Part shown: positions 8,481 to 16,607 of the stretch, one piece after another
Layout: every line of letters starts with the position of its first letter
Position numbering within the stretch: the first letter of the stretch is position 1
Origin: Anaerolineae bacterium
GTDB lineage: Bacteria > Chloroflexota > Anaerolineae > JACIWR01
Assembly: GCA_024653325.1 (NCBI GenBank)
Contig: JANLFX010000017.1
Coordinates: 1 to 33,653, forward strand
DNA length: 33,653 nucleotides
Direction: 5' to 3'
Program-made: the position numbers and the translations under genes
The notes under the pieces: model-generated
Told to the model about the DNA's origin: nothing
Seen by the model: only the letters and a program-made list of their open reading frames with translations
Database searches by the model: none

Positions 8481-8729
8481 CTCACGCCAAGCCGCCAAGG
8501 ACGCCAAGCTCTTCCAATGTAACTCTTTGCGCGCTTTGCGTCTTGGCGAGAGATCATTCCTCTAAATCTCACGCCAAGCCGCCAAGGACGCCAAGTTCTT
8601 CCAAATGTAACTCTTTGCGCGCTTTGCGTCTTGGCGAGAGATCATTCCTCTAAATCTCACGCCAAGCCGCCAAGGACGCCAAGCTCTTCCAAATGTAACT
8701 CTTTGCGCACTTTGCGTCTTGGCGTGAGA
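8481..8729. repeat. Three tandem copies of an approximately 87-bp hairpin repeat
   Basis: Copies start at 8481, 8568 and 8656, nearly identical, each opening with CTCACGCCAAGCCGCC and closing with a near inverted copy of the opening. The third copy forms a perfect 12-bp terminal stem (8655-8666 with 8718-8729); the others have one mismatch. The array fills almost the whole 274-bp gap between lplA and lpdA, and no promoter or gene is apparent in it. Confidence 0.9.
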
Positions 8730-8734
8730 AAAAC

Positions 8735-9805
8735 TCACGATTGAGCGAGCAACATGATGGCGTTCGTCAAATCGCTGACCGTCAGTCCCGGCGACTGCAC
8801 GGCGATACTGCGATACACCTCCTCGATGCGCGCCTGGACGGCGTTTGCTTCCAGCGCCGTCCCGCGTAACGCCAGTTCGAGGGCACCCGGCGCGAACTTG
8901 GGCAGCATCGTGAAATCACCGGAGAGCGTCACGTCGTCAATGCGCCCATCGCGCACTCGCGCCGTCACGCGAACAAGGCCCCCCGGCGTTTTCGAGGCCA
9001 CTTCCAGTACGCGCACATCCTGGTGAATCTTGACCCCCTCTTGCCGCAAGCCGCCCTTTTGGTACAGCCACTCGTCCGTCGCAAATTGCTTATCCAGCTC
9101 TTCTGCGAGCATTAGCTCCTTCGCGGTCAGTTCACCGCGCACGAGGCGGCGTCCGAGCGTGGCCTGTACCTGTTCCAGATAAATCTTGACGACAGCGTCG
9201 CGTTCGGGGGTGTATCCGAGCTGGCGCGTCATCGTCGTCATGTACTCGTTGAGCGACTGAAAAACCTTGTCGCGCATTTTTTCCGACGAGACCTTGAGCA
9301 CGCGAGACATGGTTTCGAAATCAAAGTCGAACATCAGCGAGCCGACGACAACTTGGGCCAGGCCCATCTGCGCGGCGCCCGTGCCGCCGATTTTCCTGCC
9401 CTGCACGTGAATGTCGTTGATGGGGCGATAGCTCGCGGGAATACCCAGCGCGTGATACGTCTCGACCAGCGGCCTCACGTACAACGCGAATCGCTCGCTA
9501 ACGTCGTACGGCAGCGCGTCACGGTGAAAGACCCACTGTGCAAATACCTGGTTCCGGTCGAGATAGACCGCGCCGCCGCCAACTTCGCGCCGGACTATCG
9601 GCAAGCCGTGCGCGCGGCAATACTCGACATCTACTTCTTTCTCAAGTTCTTGATGAAAGCCAATACAGATATATGGCTCGCTCGGCGCGACCAGGATGAT
9701 TGTGTCGGGCGTGTTCGTGTCCAGCGCATAAGCGACAGCATGGTAGATCGTTTGCGACCGGATCGGTGGAACAAGCCCCAGGTCGAGCAGGCGAATGGCA
9801 TCCAT
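8735..9805 (-). CDS. lplA: Lipoate-protein ligase A
   Basis: The protein has 356 residues. The BPL/LplA catalytic domain carries RREVGGGAVYLD (72-83) and the catalytic lysine K138 in GRKIGG. A C-terminal accessory domain of about 100 residues is present, as in full-length LplA. It activates lipoate or octanoate with ATP and attaches it to carrier lysines. With LipB-LipA in the same cluster the organism can both make and salvage lipoate; alternatively this ligase could be dedicated to the GcvH-like or E2 protein encoded nearby. It follows the Lin0512 gene by 18 bp. The ribosome site is weak. Confidence 0.93.
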   Translation of the reverse strand: MDAIRLLDLGLVPPIRSQTIYHAVAYALDTNTPDTIILVAPSEPYICIGFHQELEKEVDVEYCRAHGLPIVRREVGGGAVYLDRNQVFAQWVFHRDALPYDVSERFALYVRPLVETYHALGIPASYRPINDIHVQGRKIGGTGAAQMGLAQVVVGSLMFDFDFETMSRVLKVSSEKMRDKVFQSLNEYMTTMTRQLGYTPERDAVVKIYLEQVQATLGRRLVRGELTAKELMLAEELDKQFATDEWLYQKGGLRQEGVKIHQDVRVLEVASKTPGGLVRVTARVRDGRIDDVTLSGDFTMLPKFAPGALELALRGTALEANAVQARIEEVYRSIAVQSPGLTVSDLTNAIMLLAQS

Positions 9806-9823
9806 GATGCTTAAGCTTCCTGA

Positions 9824-10183
9824 TTACACGTCCACGGATACGGTGATGGCCGCCAGAGCCACAACGGCGTCTGCGTTCTTATCCCCAAGTTGCTCGATCA
9901 CGAGCGTCGGCACGGCCAGGCCACCTTCAACAACTTGAATGCTTTTACGTCCAAAGGGTATTTCGGATAGGACAGCGGCCTGATCTACCTGATCGGGCAA
10001 GGGGGTGGCGATCTTGACCTCGACGATCATATCGTCCAGGCGCGGCAGAGCCACAATTTCCTGCAAGCCGCACAGACAACTGCGCGAGATGGCATCTCGC
10101 ACCGCCCGGCGGCTGGCCTTGGTCACGTCCTGCCCGTGCAGGTCAGTGCCCATCCCGATTTCAACGATGAACCGTTTGTGCAT
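9824..10183 (-). CDS. Lin0512 family protein
   Basis: The protein has 119 residues from the ATG at 10183, which follows GAGGTGAGG, and I recognise it as a Lin0512-type small protein. The N-terminus MHKRFIVEIGMGTDLHG and the RAVRDAIS helix are characteristic; two cysteines (CLCG) follow. The biochemical function of the family is not known to me. It is tightly placed between E2 (13 bp) and LplA (18 bp), so it is probably co-expressed with the lipoyl enzymes. It may act as a small accessory factor for the complex, but that is inference from position only. Confidence 0.75.
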   Translation of the reverse strand: MHKRFIVEIGMGTDLHGQDVTKASRRAVRDAISRSCLCGLQEIVALPRLDDMIVEVKIATPLPDQVDQAAVLSEIPFGRKSIQVVEGGLAVPTLVIEQLGDKNADAVVALAAITVSVDV

Positions 10184-10196
10184 GGCAATCCTCACC

Positions 10197-11516
10197 TCAA
10201 ACCAGGAGCCGGTACGGGTTCTCCAGCAGCTCTTTGAGCGAGCGCATAAACTCAGCGCCCGGCGCGCCGTCAACCAGGCGATGGTCTATGGTCAGGCTGA
10301 GCACCATCATCTTCCGCCGGGCGATCTGGTCATCGTAGACAACCACTCGCTCGGCGATGCGGCCGACGCCCAAGATCGCGGCCTCTGGCGCGTTGATAAT
10401 GGGTGTAAAGCCATCAACACCATAGCTACCCAGGTTGGTGATGGTGAAAGTACTGCCCGTTACTTCATCCACCGTCAGCGTGCCATCGCGCGCTCCCTGC
10501 GCCAGCCGTCGCACTTCCTGGGCAATCTCCTGCAACGTTCGCCTGTCAGCGTCGCGCACGACGGGGACGATCAACCCGTCTGGCAGCGCCACGGCAACGC
10601 CAATGTGGATGGATTCGAGCTGGTGAATCTCGTCGCCGATGAGGGTCGCATTCAGCCTCGGGTGATTCTTGAGCGTCTTGGCGACTGCCCTGACCAGCAA
10701 ATCGGTGTACGTCACCTCAAAATCGGCCTTGATCTGCTCGCGCAGTTTGACCAGTTCGGTGACATCCACTTCCATCATCATGGTCAGTTGCGCCATGCTA
10801 TGCAGGCTCTCGACCATGTGCTCGGCGATGGCCTGGCGCATCCCGACGAACGGGACAACGCGAGCTGCGCCCGGCGGGGCGGCTGGCACTGGGGCCTGGG
10901 CTCGCGCTTCAAAGGCCAACACATCTTGTTCGGTGATCCGCCCCCCGATGCCTGTGCCGGGGATCTCGGCCAGCTTCAGGCCGCGTTGCTCAGCCAGCCT
11001 GCGAGCCGCTGAAGTCGCCAGCGGTTCGGCGGCGCGAGCGCCTTCCTCGACAAAGCGCATCACATCAGCCTCGGTCACCATGCCATCGGCGCCAGTACCT
11101 TTCACCTGGGCCAGGTCAATGCCTTTCTCCTTCGCCAGGCGACGGGCGGCAGGTGAAGCCGGCACAAAACCGGTTGGGGCCGGAGCGGCCGCGGTAGACG
11201 CGGGTGCGGGCGCGGCTATAGTGGTTACGGCCACCCCAGGAGGTAGCCCAGCGACCTGCTCGACTTCCGGGATAGCCTCACCCGGCGCAGTAATGAAGGC
11301 CAGAGTCGCACCTACAGGTCGCGTTTCTTTTTCTCGGACTACAATCCGCAGAATGCCTGACTCTGGGGCTGTCAGTTTGTAAGTGATCTTTTTACTCATG
11401 ATGACGGCGATTTCTTCGCCCTTTTCCACCGGGTCGCCGTCACCCTTATTCCACTTGGCGACGATGCCCTCGCTCATCGCCATGCCAAGTTTGGGCATGA
11501 TAATCTTGGCTGCCAT
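10197..11516 (-). CDS. acoC: 2-oxoacid/acetoin dehydrogenase E2 (dihydrolipoyl acyltransferase) with two PSBDs
   Basis: The protein has 439 residues. The lipoyl domain spans 2-76; by alignment the lipoyl lysine is K43 in MSKKI, where the usual motif is TDKA. An Ala/Pro linker leads to two tandem peripheral subunit-binding domains (about 118-156 and 168-203), each with the xSPAARRLA / xTSAARRLA start and GTG..G..T..DV pattern. The catalytic acyltransferase domain follows from about 215 and ends with DHRLVDGA carrying the active-site His and Asp. It transfers acyl groups from lipoamide to CoA. The E1 genes and AcoX lie upstream, lplA, lpdA and lipBA downstream. Acetoin is the favoured substrate because of AcoX, but pyruvate or branched-chain oxoacids are possible. 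Confidence 0.92.
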   Translation of the reverse strand: MAAKIIMPKLGMAMSEGIVAKWNKGDGDPVEKGEEIAVIMSKKITYKLTAPESGILRIVVREKETRPVGATLAFITAPGEAIPEVEQVAGLPPGVAVTTIAAPAPASTAAAPAPTGFVPASPAARRLAKEKGIDLAQVKGTGADGMVTEADVMRFVEEGARAAEPLATSAARRLAEQRGLKLAEIPGTGIGGRITEQDVLAFEARAQAPVPAAPPGAARVVPFVGMRQAIAEHMVESLHSMAQLTMMMEVDVTELVKLREQIKADFEVTYTDLLVRAVAKTLKNHPRLNATLIGDEIHQLESIHIGVAVALPDGLIVPVVRDADRRTLQEIAQEVRRLAQGARDGTLTVDEVTGSTFTITNLGSYGVDGFTPIINAPEAAILGVGRIAERVVVYDDQIARRKMMVLSLTIDHRLVDGAPGAEFMRSLKELLENPYRLLV

Positions 11517-11519
11517 AGC

Positions 11520-12524
11520 TCAGTCCCCCTCCAAATTGCCAAGCCGCTGAAAGACCCCGCAGCGGGTGGCTTCTTCCATACAACGGGCAATGTCCACGAC
11601 GCGGGGGCCATTTCTCGTCAGCCGGACGGTGATCGTCCGGGTACCGTAGACCTCGATGTACCGCTCGCCATCCAGGGCGATAGTGTAGGGATCGGAACTC
11701 AATGTCACCTCGCCCCCCACAGGCACCAGACGGTGTTCCCGAATGGAGACCCGCCTGACCAATCCCGGTCCTATGGGCGCGAGCACCTGTATACCGCCAG
11801 GGCCAAATGCCAGGTACATCCCATGTCCATCCCGCACGCCCAATGCTTGCAGACAACTGCCAACCGACGACAGGCCGATACTGCCCGGTTCGGCGCGTGC
11901 CAGCACAACCTCCAGAATGTGGCTGGGATCCCAAAGGGCCCGCGTGCCGATCCACAGATCGCTGCTGGTCACCACGTCTATCAAGGCGATGTCTGCCAGC
12001 TTACCGTCAATACACACCTCCAGACACTTGGCTCGATAGGTCACAGCTTCCACATCCACCGCGTCCAACGCAATCAGCCCGGCGGCCAGGCCGGCCACGG
12101 TACTTTCAACCATCACGGGAAAAACATTATTGGTACCAGTGGAGATCGGGACGATGGGGACGTCACCGCAACCTTTTGCCACCACGCGGTTGGTGCCATC
12201 GCCGCCCAAGACAATGATACTGGCGGCGTCCATCTCGCACAAGAGTCTTGCCGCTGTAGTCGAATCTTTATCGGTAGACGTCATTGGCATAGTCAGGATC
12301 TCGGCGCGCAGCGAGGACAATCTAAGCCCATCCAGCGCCCTTTCCCCAATACTATAGTAATCCGGCATGATGCTCACTTGTTCAACGCCAATAGCGTCAA
12401 GGGCCAACAGCACCCGTTGCAAGATGTTGACTTTTTCGTTGTTATCAAACACTGATGCGTGGGCGACCAGGCGACGGATGTCCTTGCCGGATGCCGGATT
12501 GGCGATGATTCCCACACAAGACAT
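11520..12524 (-). CDS. acoX: AcoX-like protein of the ATP-NAD kinase family
   Basis: The protein has 334 residues. It contains NPASG at 9-13 and the nucleotide-site signature GGDGT at 107-111, as in NAD kinase and diacylglycerol kinase folds, and it matches the AcoX type found in acetoin catabolic operons in length and layout. AcoX is co-inherited with acetoin dehydrogenase genes, but its reaction is not established. The stop is 3 bp before the E2 start, so the two are coupled. Upstream lies a 286-bp gap with a palindromic element separating it from the E1 genes. AGAGG precedes the ATG. Confidence 0.85.
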   Translation of the reverse strand: MSCVGIIANPASGKDIRRLVAHASVFDNNEKVNILQRVLLALDAIGVEQVSIMPDYYSIGERALDGLRLSSLRAEILTMPMTSTDKDSTTAARLLCEMDAASIIVLGGDGTNRVVAKGCGDVPIVPISTGTNNVFPVMVESTVAGLAAGLIALDAVDVEAVTYRAKCLEVCIDGKLADIALIDVVTSSDLWIGTRALWDPSHILEVVLARAEPGSIGLSSVGSCLQALGVRDGHGMYLAFGPGGIQVLAPIGPGLVRRVSIREHRLVPVGGEVTLSSDPYTIALDGERYIEVYGTRTITVRLTRNGPRVVDIARCMEEATRCGVFQRLGNLEGD

Positions 12525-12561
12525 AGAACGCCTCTTGACAATGTTATGCTGGGTGCACTTA

Positions 12562-12723
12562 AAAATTCTCCACCTGTGCGGTTAAACTCCTACTCACCGC
12601 CGAGACGCCGAGGGCGCAGAGATGTTTTCAGATTTTCTCGGCGTGCTCTGCGCCTCGGCGGTGGAAGAAACGCTGATAATTATGGAGAGCCTGCCGGCCT
12701 AACCGCACAGATCGAAAATTCTC
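12562..12723. mobile_element. MITE-like palindromic element between acoB and acoX
   Basis: Outer 11-bp inverted repeats (574-584 and 700-710, last three digits of position) enclose a GC-rich imperfect hairpin whose base pairs caccgccgag (12595-12604) with its complement at 12654-12663. The 9-bp sequence aaaattctc occurs directly on both sides (12562-12570 and 12715-12723), like a target duplication. No open reading frame is present. It fills most of the 286-bp intergenic gap. Confidence 0.6.
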
Positions 12724-12742
12724 GTAACTGCTACGATTCAAG

Positions 12743-12796
12743 ACAGGAGCGCCCTCACGGGTACGTTGCTATGCTTCATCACGAAGGCGCTCCTGT
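12743..12796 (-). terminator. Hairpin just downstream of the E1-beta stop
   Basis: A perfect 11-bp GC-rich stem (12743-12753 with 12786-12796) encloses a 32-nt loop, starting 15 bp past the E1-beta stop. There is no T tract, so it may be an attenuating or RNA-stabilising hairpin rather than a true terminator. Confidence 0.4.
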
Positions 12797-12810
12797 TGAA
12801 CGTTGAACTA

Positions 12811-13830
12811 CTATGCGACAACCGCTTTGACTGCGGTGGCAATCTTGGCCGGTCCGGGGATGTAGCCATCCTCCAACGGCGGGCTGAATGGCACCGGCGT
12901 GTGTGGCGCAGTGACGGCCTGAGGTGCAGCATCCAGGTAAGCCAACGCCTGCTGCGCGGCCAGCGAGATAATGTCATTGGCGACGCTGCAGCGCGGGTTG
13001 TCCTCGTCCACGACCACCAACCGATGTGTCTTCTTGACCGACTCAAGGATGGTACTCTCATCCAGCGGCGAGAGCGTTTGTGGGTCAACCACCTCGACGT
13101 CAATGCCTTCCTTAGCCAGCTCTTCCGCTGCTTGCATGGCAAACAGCCTCATGCGGCCGATGGCGACCACGGTCACGTCCTTGCCGGGGCGGGCGATTTC
13201 GGCCTTGCCGAGCGGAACGACGTAGCTTTCTTCCGGCACCGGACCGGACGTGTCGAGCAACACGAGGTGCTCAAAGTAGATTACAGGATCATCGTCGCGG
13301 ATGGCTGCCGTGAGCAAGCCCTTGGCATTGTACGGGGTAGATGGCGTGACCACCTTGAGGCCCGGCATGTGCGTAAAAACGGAATACAAGACTGCCGAGT
13401 GTTGGGCGGCAGCGCGGAATCCCGCACCGTACAAAGTGCGGATCACCACTGGCACTTTGGCCTTGCCGCCGAACATGTAGCGCATCTTGCCACCTTGGTT
13501 GAAGATCTGATCCATGCACACGCCGAAAAAGTCTACGAACATCAATTCGGCGATGGGGCGCAAGCCGGTAGAGGCCGCACCAACCGCTGCGCCGATGAAC
13601 GCCGATTCACTGATGGGTGTGTCACGCACGCGCGAGCGGCCAAACTCCTGAACAAGGCCCCGGGTGACGCCCAGGTCACCACCCCACGCTTCCTCGCCCT
13701 TTTCCTCCAGATGAGTAGACGCGCCACCGGCCACGTCCTCGCCCATCAGGATCACAGTGGGGTCTCGACGCATTTCTAACCGAATCGCCTCGTTAATCGC
13801 TTCACGATAGGTAATTGTCCGGGTAGCCAT
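12811..13830 (-). CDS. acoB: Acetoin/2-oxoacid dehydrogenase E1 component, beta subunit
   Basis: The protein has 339 residues. The N-terminal transketolase pyrimidine-binding domain begins with ITYREAINEAI and includes GEDV; the C-terminal transketolase domain follows. SAQHS-type residues (AAQHSAVLYS) supply the conserved His of the family. It pairs with E1-alpha to bind thiamine diphosphate and decarboxylate or cleave the substrate, passing the acyl group to E2 lipoyl. The start has GGAGG and lies 11 bp after the E1-alpha stop. The length is typical of AcoB/PdhB. The AcoX neighbour favours acetoin, but sequence alone does not exclude pyruvate. Confidence 0.92.
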   Translation of the reverse strand: MATRTITYREAINEAIRLEMRRDPTVILMGEDVAGGASTHLEEKGEEAWGGDLGVTRGLVQEFGRSRVRDTPISESAFIGAAVGAASTGLRPIAELMFVDFFGVCMDQIFNQGGKMRYMFGGKAKVPVVIRTLYGAGFRAAAQHSAVLYSVFTHMPGLKVVTPSTPYNAKGLLTAAIRDDDPVIYFEHLVLLDTSGPVPEESYVVPLGKAEIARPGKDVTVVAIGRMRLFAMQAAEELAKEGIDVEVVDPQTLSPLDESTILESVKKTHRLVVVDEDNPRCSVANDIISLAAQQALAYLDAAPQAVTAPHTPVPFSPPLEDGYIPGPAKIATAVKAVVA

Positions 13831-13841
13831 GGCAAAACCTC

Positions 13842-14810
13842 CTAATAGCTCACATATACGTCGGTCAGGATCTCATCCAAGACCGGATAGGGCGATTGCT
13901 CGGCGAATTTAACGGCCTCGTCAATGGCCTTTTTGGCGCGCGCGTCAATTTCGGCCAATTCGGCTTTGGTCAACAGATTACGGTCGAGCACGCGCTGGAT
14001 GAACTTGTTAATCGGGTCGCGCGCCTTCTGCTCGGCCTTTTCCTCTTCCGTATAGTAGCTCAGATTATCGCCCTGGAAGTGACCATAGTAGCGGAAGGCC
14101 TTGCACTCAATGAGTGTTGGCCCTTCGCCGCGCCGTGCTCGCGCGATGGCTTCGCCAGCGGCTTCGTAGACGGCGAACACATCGGTGCCGTCCACGCTAA
14201 AGCCTGGCATGTTGTAGGCCGTCGCCCGGTCGGCAATGTCCTCAGCAGCACAGTGATAGCGCGACGGTGTGGTCTGGGCGTAGCCGTTGTTTTCGCAGAC
14301 GAAGATCACCGGCAGCTTCCAGATGGATGCCAGGTTCATAGACTCATGCATCGTGCCTTGCTCGGCCGCGCCATCGCCAAAGAAGCACGCCGTCACCTGG
14401 TCGGTGCCCTTGATTTTGGCCGTCAGGCCCGCGCCGCAGGCCAACGGGCCACCCGCGCCGACGATCCCGTTTGCGCCCAACATGCCCTTATCCACGTCCG
14501 CGATGTGCATCGAGCCACCCTTGCCCTTACACGCGCCAGTCTTTTTCCCGTACAGCTCGGCCATCATCGCCTTGACGTCAACACCTTTGGCGATGCAGTG
14601 ACCGTGGCCCCGGTGCGTCGAGGTGATGAAATCTCGGTCGGTCAGCCAGGCGCACACCCCGACGGCGATGGCTTCCTCGCCGGCATACAGGTGCACAAAG
14701 CCAGGAATCTGGCCGGCCGCGAATAATTCGGCTGCCCGGTCCTCGAACTCGCGGATGAGCCGCATGCGTTCATAGATCCAGAGCAGCTTGTCTTTGGTAA
14801 TCTCAGCCAT
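13842..14810 (-). CDS. acoA: Acetoin/2-oxoacid dehydrogenase E1 component, alpha subunit
   Basis: The protein has 322 residues from the ATG at 14810, preceded by GGGGG; an in-frame upstream start lacks support. The thiamine-diphosphate motif runs from GDG at 145 to NN at 174-175. THRGHGH near 65-71 is the usual E1-alpha loop. GKGGSMH near 97-102 is typical of AcoA and PdhA. It acts with the adjacent beta subunit as an alpha2beta2 E1. The DUF6506 gene lies 19 bp upstream, and the beta subunit 11 bp downstream. Confidence 0.93.
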   Translation of the reverse strand: MAEITKDKLLWIYERMRLIREFEDRAAELFAAGQIPGFVHLYAGEEAIAVGVCAWLTDRDFITSTHRGHGHCIAKGVDVKAMMAELYGKKTGACKGKGGSMHIADVDKGMLGANGIVGAGGPLACGAGLTAKIKGTDQVTACFFGDGAAEQGTMHESMNLASIWKLPVIFVCENNGYAQTTPSRYHCAAEDIADRATAYNMPGFSVDGTDVFAVYEAAGEAIARARRGEGPTLIECKAFRYYGHFQGDNLSYYTEEEKAEQKARDPINKFIQRVLDRNLLTKAELAEIDARAKKAIDEAVKFAEQSPYPVLDEILTDVYVSY

Positions 14811-14829
14811 AGTTTGCCCCCTTTCTCCC

Positions 14830-15132
14830 TTAGAAAAGCTCGTCTCCGCTCTTGCCACCCAGACCAGGGTGGCTATCGAAGCGGACTACGCCAACGGCGG
14901 CCTTGCCCTTGACCGCTCGGGCAATGCGGGCGGCACCTTCATGTCCAAAGCCGCCGCACAACTCGATGGCTGCGATCCCTTCTGCTACCAAGCCCTGGGC
15001 TACCTGCTCGGCCTGGGCATAATTCTGCGCCGCCACCACTGTCAACTCGACTGCAGGTGTATTTACCTGCCCGCGATGAACCGCCGGGTCCACTTCCGGC
15101 GCTAGGAAAATGAACGCTGCTTTCAAAGTCAT
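14830..15132 (-). CDS. DUF6506 family protein
   Basis: This is a small protein of 100 residues. It starts MTLKAAFIFLAP and ends HPGLGGKSGDELF, with the conserved core AAIELCGGFGHEG; I recognise this as a DUF6506-type domain of unknown function. It is the first gene of the E1-E2 transcript, 19 bp before acoA, so it is probably made with the complex. A GGGGGG run precedes the ATG. An in-frame GTG at 15183 is an alternative start but would add residues outside the family. The ATG overlaps the stop of a possible 15-codon upstream reading frame. Confidence 0.75.
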   Translation of the reverse strand: MTLKAAFIFLAPEVDPAVHRGQVNTPAVELTVVAAQNYAQAEQVAQGLVAEGIAAIELCGGFGHEGAARIARAVKGKAAVGVVRFDSHPGLGGKSGDELF

Positions 15133-15176
15133 TTGTGTACCCCCCAAGTGAAAATTTTGATGCGAGGAATTGGCAT
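15129..15176 (-). CDS. Possible 15-residue upstream reading frame coupled to the DUF6506 gene
   Basis: It encodes MPIPRIKIFTWGVHK and is preceded by AAGGGGGTGATTC, a strong ribosome site at 7-nt spacing. Its TGA overlaps the ATG of the next gene as ATGA. This is visible in the sequence, but the alternative is that the same ribosome site serves the GTG at 15183. A role in translational coupling is inference. Confidence 0.3.
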   Translation of the reverse strand: MPIPRIKIFTWGVHK

Positions 15177-15207
15177 GAATCACCCCCTTCTATTCAGTCC
15201 TGTGATA

Positions 15208-15236
15208 ATTATTGAAGCTCCACCTCAAACCGGCAA
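15208..15236 (-). promoter_or_regulatory. Candidate sigma70-type promoter for the acoA cluster
   Basis: On the minus strand, TTGCCG (15231-15236) and AATAAT (15208-15213) are separated by 17 bp. This matches the consensus at 4/6 and 5/6 positions and lies about 75 bp upstream of the DUF6506 start. Confidence 0.4.
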
Positions 15237-15264
15237 GTAAGGGTGCAGCATGATGCGCCCCTAC
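15237..15264. repeat. Short palindromic intergenic repeat
   Basis: An 11-bp stem with one mismatch and one G-U pair (237-247 with 254-264, last three digits) has a 6-nt loop. It contains the GTAGGGGCGCA-type arm. It sits directly upstream of the candidate promoter. Confidence 0.5.
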
Positions 15265-15667
15265 ACCGCAGAGCACGCGGAGAGCGCGGGGTGTTCCTTA
15301 ATCCTCTCCATACGTGCTCCGCGACTTTTGCTTTAGAAATAGCCTGTTTGTGAGTCTTTAATGGTACAGGGTATCATCTATAGTGAGGCGTTTGGAGTAC
15401 ATAACGAAGCGGAATGCTGACCGCACCGCGCCAATTGTTACGTGGCATACTATGAACGATTCCCCCATACGGAAATCACCTTGTTGCACTCGTAATGACA
15501 ATCAGGAGCAGCATCTTTGGAATGCCGGGTGGCAGCCTGATTTGGTGGCTGCGGTAAAAAACTTAGCCCATTGGTCAAGTTGAGGTTATGAAGGATGCCT
15601 GGTCGTGAGGGATGTGGATGGTTTACAAACGCAAATATATCACACAATGCGCAAAATGGCAAACGAA
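15265..15667. other. Non-coding gap between the lipoyl cluster and the amino-acid operon
   Basis: I see no supported gene here. A 66-codon plus-strand frame at 15383-15583 has no ribosome site and no family character. The segment 15266-15330 holds degraded GC-rich hairpin repeat pieces. The AT-richer stretch 15620-15660 lies downstream of aroE and may help end transcription. Confidence 0.6.
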
Positions 15668-15692
15668 TAGCCAACGGCAATGTCGTCGGCTA
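15668..15692 (-). terminator. Hairpin downstream of aroE
   Basis: A 9-bp stem with one G-U pair (668-676 with 684-692) and a 7-nt loop begins 15 bp past the aroE stop; a T-rich but interrupted stretch follows on the minus strand. It is the probable end of the aroH-aroE operon. Confidence 0.45.
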
Positions 15693-15707
15693 CCCCAGGC
15701 TGCCCCT

Positions 15708-16607
15708 TTACCCCAGGTCAGGCTGGTGGCCCGTCACACCTTGACCCATCCTCTCCACTAACACTCGCTCGCAGGCGGCGCGCATCACCTCAATTGAAGC
15801 CATCATGCCGGTCCACATCTCGAAAGCCAGCGCGCCCTGATGAATAAGCATCCCCAGCCCGCCGATGGCCCTGGCGCCAGCAGCCCGGGCCTGGGCCAGC
15901 AAGCGGGTCTCCATTGGATTGTACACCAGGTCGTAGACAGTCCAATGGGAGGGCATGGGGAATGAGTCTGGCCAGGGAGAGGCATCGCTCTGGGGCCACA
16001 TGCCGACGGAAGTCGCGTTGACCAGCAGGTCGAAGTCGCTCAGCTCCAGATCGCTCAAAGTGGTGGTGATCGGCACCCAGGTGACGGGAGAACGCAGTCC
16101 CTGCTTTTGCACGTGGTGGGCCAGTTGCGCGGCCCGTTGCACCGTGCGGTTATAAATGGTGACACTACAACCGGCCCCGGCCAGGGCGTAAACCACGGCT
16201 CGGGCCGCGCCGCCAGCACCTAAGACCAGGGCGCGTCGGCCGGCCGGTTCGAAGCCGGCCTCTCGCAGCGCGGCCAGGAACCCGTCGGCGTCGGTATTGT
16301 AGCCGATCAAGCGGCCCTCCTGGATGACAATGGTATTTACCGCCCCGATGACCCGCGCACTGTCGGCTATTTCGTCCATGTGGGGTATCACCGCCTGCTT
16401 GTGGGGCACGGTGACGTTGGCACCCCGGTAACCATGCTTTTTCAGCCGGGACAGTGTTGCTTGCACCGCGCCCGGCGGCGTAGGCAGCAGGCCGTAATGC
16501 CAGTTCATCTCCAGGGCCGCGAAGGCGGCGTTATGCATCGCTGGCGAGAGACTGTGTTCCACCGGCCAGCCGATCAGTCCAATCAATTGTGTGTCTCGGT
16601 TAATCAC
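15708..16607 (-). CDS. aroE: Shikimate dehydrogenase
   Basis: The protein has 299 residues from a GTG start preceded by AGGAG. The N-terminal substrate domain carries HSLSPAMHNAAF and NVTVPHK, whose lysine is catalytic, then NTDADGF. The C-terminal Rossmann domain has GAGGAARAV for NADP binding. It reduces 3-dehydroshikimate to shikimate, step four of the pathway. The start overlaps the aroA stop by 8 bp. It is the last gene of the minus-strand operon that begins with aroH, and a hairpin follows. Confidence 0.96.
   Translation of the reverse strand: MINRDTQLIGLIGWPVEHSLSPAMHNAAFAALEMNWHYGLLPTPPGAVQATLSRLKKHGYRGANVTVPHKQAVIPHMDEIADSARVIGAVNTIVIQEGRLIGYNTDADGFLAALREAGFEPAGRRALVLGAGGAARAVVYALAGAGCSVTIYNRTVQRAAQLAHHVQKQGLRSPVTWVPITTTLSDLELSDFDLLVNATSVGMWPQSDASPWPDSFPMPSHWTVYDLVYNPMETRLLAQARAAGARAIGGLGMLIHQGALAFEMWTGMMASIEVMRAACERVLVERMGQGVTGHQPDLG

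Noticed and set aside
8481-8729. CRISPR array
   Set aside because: The repeats are adjacent, about 87 bp, self-complementary and without unique spacers; no cas gene is present.
15383-15583. A 66-codon plus-strand frame in the gap before aroE
   Set aside because: It has no ribosome site, no family character and lies among degraded repeats.
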